A stretch of DNA of 64,000 nt from contig CALSTV010000001.1 in assembly GCA_943789365.1 (NCBI GenBank), forward strand, positions 3,557,343 to 3,621,342. The letters are read 5' to 3'. This document shows positions 61,308-64,000 of this stretch, in pieces. Made by a program: the position numbers and the translations under genes. This stretch comes from an uncultured Flavobacteriaceae bacterium. GTDB taxonomy: Bacteria; Bacteroidota; Bacteroidia; Flavobacteriales; Flavobacteriaceae. The notes beneath the pieces were generated by a model. The model did no database searches. It was not told where the DNA came from and saw only the letters and a list, made by a program, of their open reading frames with translations. The stretch's first letter is position 1. The number at the start of each line of letters is the position of its first letter.

Positions 61308-63989
61308 TTATTGTATACTTATTTTCTTAGTTATTTGCCCGTTAATGGTATCGACTTGAATAAAATAGATTCCCGGTTTTAAATGTGATAATTGAATCGA
61401 ATCTATAAATTGACTGGAACTAAACACTAAGTTTCCATGCACGCTGTACATATGAATTCCTTCAATTAATGAAGTACTATTTTCCGATTCAAATTCCACA
61501 TATATTACATCTGAAGCGGGATTTGGATAGAAACGCATGTTTAATGATGTGTTTCTAACATCTCCAATGCCCAAGTCTACTTCACTACAATCTTCTCCCG
61601 CAGTTGAATCTGGACAATTTAAACCTATCCTGAATGAATTGTCTACGTATTTTCCTTTTAAACATCTTGGAATATACGGCCAGCTATCTGTTAATACATA
61701 ATAATAGGTACCATTAGGATATTCTGGTGTCACCCCATAGCGCCCACCACATTCGTCTAATTGCGATTGATTTTCAATATACTCGTAATCTTCCACATAG
61801 CTACCATCATAGGCTCCATTGGGGGCAGTTATTCCATCTCCAGGCCTATTCCCTTGCTTCATTGCATGACTACTATCAAAGGCAGAAATTCCACTTTCAC
61901 TATCTTCTGCATCTGTATATAGGTATTTGTAATAAATAGGAAAACCATCAGCAGCATACCCTAATATTGGAGAGTGTTCTGCGCTGGTTATGTTGAGGTC
62001 ATTGTTAAAATAATCGTTTGGAATGTTGTGGTAATGGTAACGGCTTACATTGTTTACATGCCCTCCGTTTAGGTCCATGTTTAATAGGTCTTCTGCTTCT
62101 ACATGAAAATTGATATTCTCTTCTTGTGTATTTGGATTTACAAAATAGATTCTTGCAAATGGCGAATAATTTATTCCTTCTTGAGACACGCCAAAAATAA
62201 TTCCGCCTCCGCAGGACTGAGAGTTTGGATCTTCTGTAATCTGAGTGACGGTATTGGTGAGTTCTGGATACAAACACATGGAATATTCAAAGTCCTGTGC
62301 CAGGATGGAATTCATACCTCCAAAGGGTCCATAGGTATGATTTGGAAAGTTATTTGTGTAACATTTACGTACATTATCTACGACTTCGTAACATACGGCA
62401 TGGCTCGATTCATTGGCGAAAATGGCATCCTTATCACAAACTTCAACAACAGGACCATCGGTAACCAACGGATCGGAATTGTTGTTATATTCTTCTAGAT
62501 TTGAATACCCGTCGTTATCTGGATCGCTGTTTGGTCCTTGTGTGTGCGTCAATAGTTCTCTTAACTCCCAGGCGTCATCGAGCCCGTCGGCATCGACATC
62601 ATTTCCTGATCCCGAAAAATTGACATGTGTAGGGTCTAACGTGGGCATGGAGGCATTTACTTCTTTAAGATGATCCCTTAAAATAAGTGTCAATTCCGTT
62701 GCTTTTGCTGAGTTTGAACCAGAAACATCACTACTTTCTCCAATATCAGAATCCAAATCATAAAGACTTATAATACCTGTTTCGTAGTTTGCCACGAGTT
62801 TATAGTTACCGTCAACAACAGCAGAACGTGGTACTTTGTTTGGGTTTTGATCGTAATGCGGTGAATGGAAAAATAAAGGTTTTTGTCTTGTGAAGCTTTC
62901 TCCTTTTAGTAATGGAACAATACTCTGGCCGTCTATATTGCTTGGCAATGCATTGTTACTTCCTGTCAATTCGGCGATGGTTGGAAATAAGTCATATGCT
63001 ACAACAGCCTCATCACTCCTACTATTAGGTGTGATATTAGGACCTTTTACCATAAATGGCACTCGTATTCCTCCTTCAGTGATAAAGGTTTTCCCAAAGG
63101 ATAAAGGGGTGTTATCGGTAAAGTTTATTTGTCCGCCGTTGTCCGAAATAACAATGACATAGGTATTGGAATCGATACCCAAATTGCTTATTCCCGCTAA
63201 TAATTCACCTATACCAGCATCCGTATCTTCTGTCATTGCAGCATATTCCACATATGTATGTGCACTTCCCATGGGTCTTAGTAATGGGTTGTTATAGAGG
63301 TCTATGGTTTCTTGTCTTGCTTCAATATCGCTATGTACAGCATAATATGAAACTTGTATTAAAAATGGGACGTTATCATTTACGGCATCCTGTATAAAAC
63401 TGATAGAACGATTGGTAAGGTCGAATATTTTTTTAGGATCGGTTTGAACGGTGCCACCTTGATTACCATCACTATTACTCGTGGTTCCATCATTTACATC
63501 AAAGCCATTATTACTGGGCGTCGACGCAGTACCTCTCCCTAAATGCCATTTACCAAGATGAGCGGTTCTATAATTCATACCAATGGATTTGATCCATTCT
63601 ACATAAGTGGTTTCAGAACTATTAATAGTCGTTGTTGAAGTCGCCTCTATCAAAATCTCACCCGTATTGATATTGTTATCAGTATTGGTAAAGTTATTAC
63701 GCGCAGTAGATTTACCTGTCATGATACTGTTCCTTGAAGGCGCACATTTTGGAGAAGGTGCATAGCCTTGAGAAAAGGTCATACCATCCAAAGCAAACTG
63801 ATTTAATTCTGGCGTTAGGTAAAAATCGCTTTTGGATTCTGACCGATTTGCATCCATTTGAACTGATGAACCTGTCCATCCCATATCATCTAATACGATC
63901 AATACAAAATTGGGCTGTGCTATCAATTGTTGGCCGAAAGCCATACATACAATAAAAAGTATTTTCAATTTGCTGGTTATATTGTGCAT
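61308..63989 (-). CDS. Secreted sulfatase with YHYH domain and T9SS tail
   Basis: 893 residues. Signal peptide 1-24. Sulfatase domain about 26-450, with VLDDMGW metal ligands (Asp34, Asp35) and the formylglycine motif CAPSR at 82-86. Then an aspartate-rich calcium-binding region (about 460-515, DVDADGLDDAWE, DPDNDGYSNLEEY). Next, a YHYH domain with RYHYHNIP and GYAADGFPIYY (about 640-790), and a T9SS sorting tail (about 815-893, FYPNPASDVIYVE...GIYFIQVDT). It probably cuts sulfate esters from algal polysaccharides at the cell surface. The fusion of sulfatase and YHYH is unusual. The start is 11 bases from the window edge. Confidence 0.9.
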   Translation of the reverse strand: MHNITSKLKILFIVCMAFGQQLIAQPNFVLIVLDDMGWTGSSVQMDANRSESKSDFYLTPELNQFALDGMTFSQGYAPSPKCAPSRNSIMTGKSTARNNFTNTDNNINTGEILIEATSTTTINSSETTYVEWIKSIGMNYRTAHLGKWHLGRGTASTPSNNGFDVNDGTTSNSDGNQGGTVQTDPKKIFDLTNRSISFIQDAVNDNVPFLIQVSYYAVHSDIEARQETIDLYNNPLLRPMGSAHTYVEYAAMTEDTDAGIGELLAGISNLGIDSNTYVIVISDNGGQINFTDNTPLSFGKTFITEGGIRVPFMVKGPNITPNSRSDEAVVAYDLFPTIAELTGSNNALPSNIDGQSIVPLLKGESFTRQKPLFFHSPHYDQNPNKVPRSAVVDGNYKLVANYETGIISLYDLDSDIGESSDVSGSNSAKATELTLILRDHLKEVNASMPTLDPTHVNFSGSGNDVDADGLDDAWELRELLTHTQGPNSDPDNDGYSNLEEYNNNSDPLVTDGPVVEVCDKDAIFANESSHAVCYEVVDNVRKCYTNNFPNHTYGPFGGMNSILAQDFEYSMCLYPELTNTVTQITEDPNSQSCGGGIIFGVSQEGINYSPFARIYFVNPNTQEENINFHVEAEDLLNMDLNGGHVNNVSRYHYHNIPNDYFNNDLNITSAEHSPILGYAADGFPIYYKYLYTDAEDSESGISAFDSSHAMKQGNRPGDGITAPNGAYDGSYVEDYEYIENQSQLDECGGRYGVTPEYPNGTYYYVLTDSWPYIPRCLKGKYVDNSFRIGLNCPDSTAGEDCSEVDLGIGDVRNTSLNMRFYPNPASDVIYVEFESENSTSLIEGIHMYSVHGNLVFSSSQFIDSIQLSHLKPGIYFIQVDTINGQITKKISIQ

Positions 63990-64000
63990 AAACGTAAGTT

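Noticed and set aside
61727-63162. Several frames on the plus strand within the sulfatase gene (and a 90-codon minus frame)
   Set aside because: Shadows of the sulfatase, without start signals or recognisable domains; the minus-strand frame is the other reading of YHYH codons.

Overview
The window looks like the chromosome of a marine-type member of the Flavobacteriaceae (Bacteroidota). Evidence: low GC; Bacteroidota promoters (TTTG, about 19 bases, then TAnnTTTG); few Shine-Dalgarno sites; two proteins with type IX secretion (T9SS) C-terminal tails; a bacillithiol-type deacetylase (BshB1); and an xerD-aroQ gene pair.

Layout. 1-1800: the 3' end of glyA with its terminator, then xerD (-) and aroQ (+). 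1942-25894: a long, almost entirely co-directional surface-polysaccharide locus. It holds an ABC exporter (Wzm/Wzt), a pyruvyl-transferase-like protein, a CMP-nonulosonate (sialic-acid type) cassette neuA-neuB-neuC, wecB, about nine glycosyltransferases, an O-antigen ligase/polymerase-like membrane protein, a methyltransferase, a CapK-like adenylate-forming enzyme, an initiating sugar-phosphate transferase and a PlsC-like acyltransferase. The gene set best fits an ABC-exported O-antigen carrying nonulosonic acid. 25990-35424: housekeeping genes (dicarboxylate symporter, Gfo/Idh oxidoreductase, pcm, kdsC-like, DUF2520, glutathione peroxidase, bshB1, tRNA-His, M23/LysM peptidase, MATE).

35602-43288 is the accessory part. 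A tail-to-tail antitoxin/toxin-like pair is followed by 0.9 kb of AT-rich non-coding DNA. Then comes a two-gene unit: a calcineurin-type metallophosphoesterase whose stop overlaps the start of a NACHT-type STAND NTPase. This is the best candidate for an undescribed (probably anti-phage) system. The NTPase has almost no N-terminal effector region, so the phosphoesterase could be its effector in trans. The helical C-terminal part is broken by four single-base shifts, three of them in T runs; correcting them gives one protein of about 1,193 residues. An intact IS3-family element (42022-43288, 4-bp target duplication GCCA) then sits in the last codons of glnB. It has cut off the normal GlnB tail, which is still readable on the far side together with the operon terminator.

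43259-64000: glnB-amt, an OsmC/AraC group, a MoxR-type ATPase with a VWA protein, and two parallel stress-response modules. Each module has a MarR regulator with a palindrome on its own promoter and a related palindrome just upstream of a pirin gene. Module 1 is MarR-pirin-CDGSH/ferredoxin-OsmC-pirin. Module 2 is MarR-FMN reductase-pirin-outer-membrane protein. The last gene of module 2 has an in-frame stop, and a decayed second copy of the FMN-reductase 3' end lies 3 kb away. A 1,060-residue T9SS protein and a sulfatase-YHYH-T9SS fusion complete the window.

All calls come from reading the sequence and remembered family features; no database search was run.
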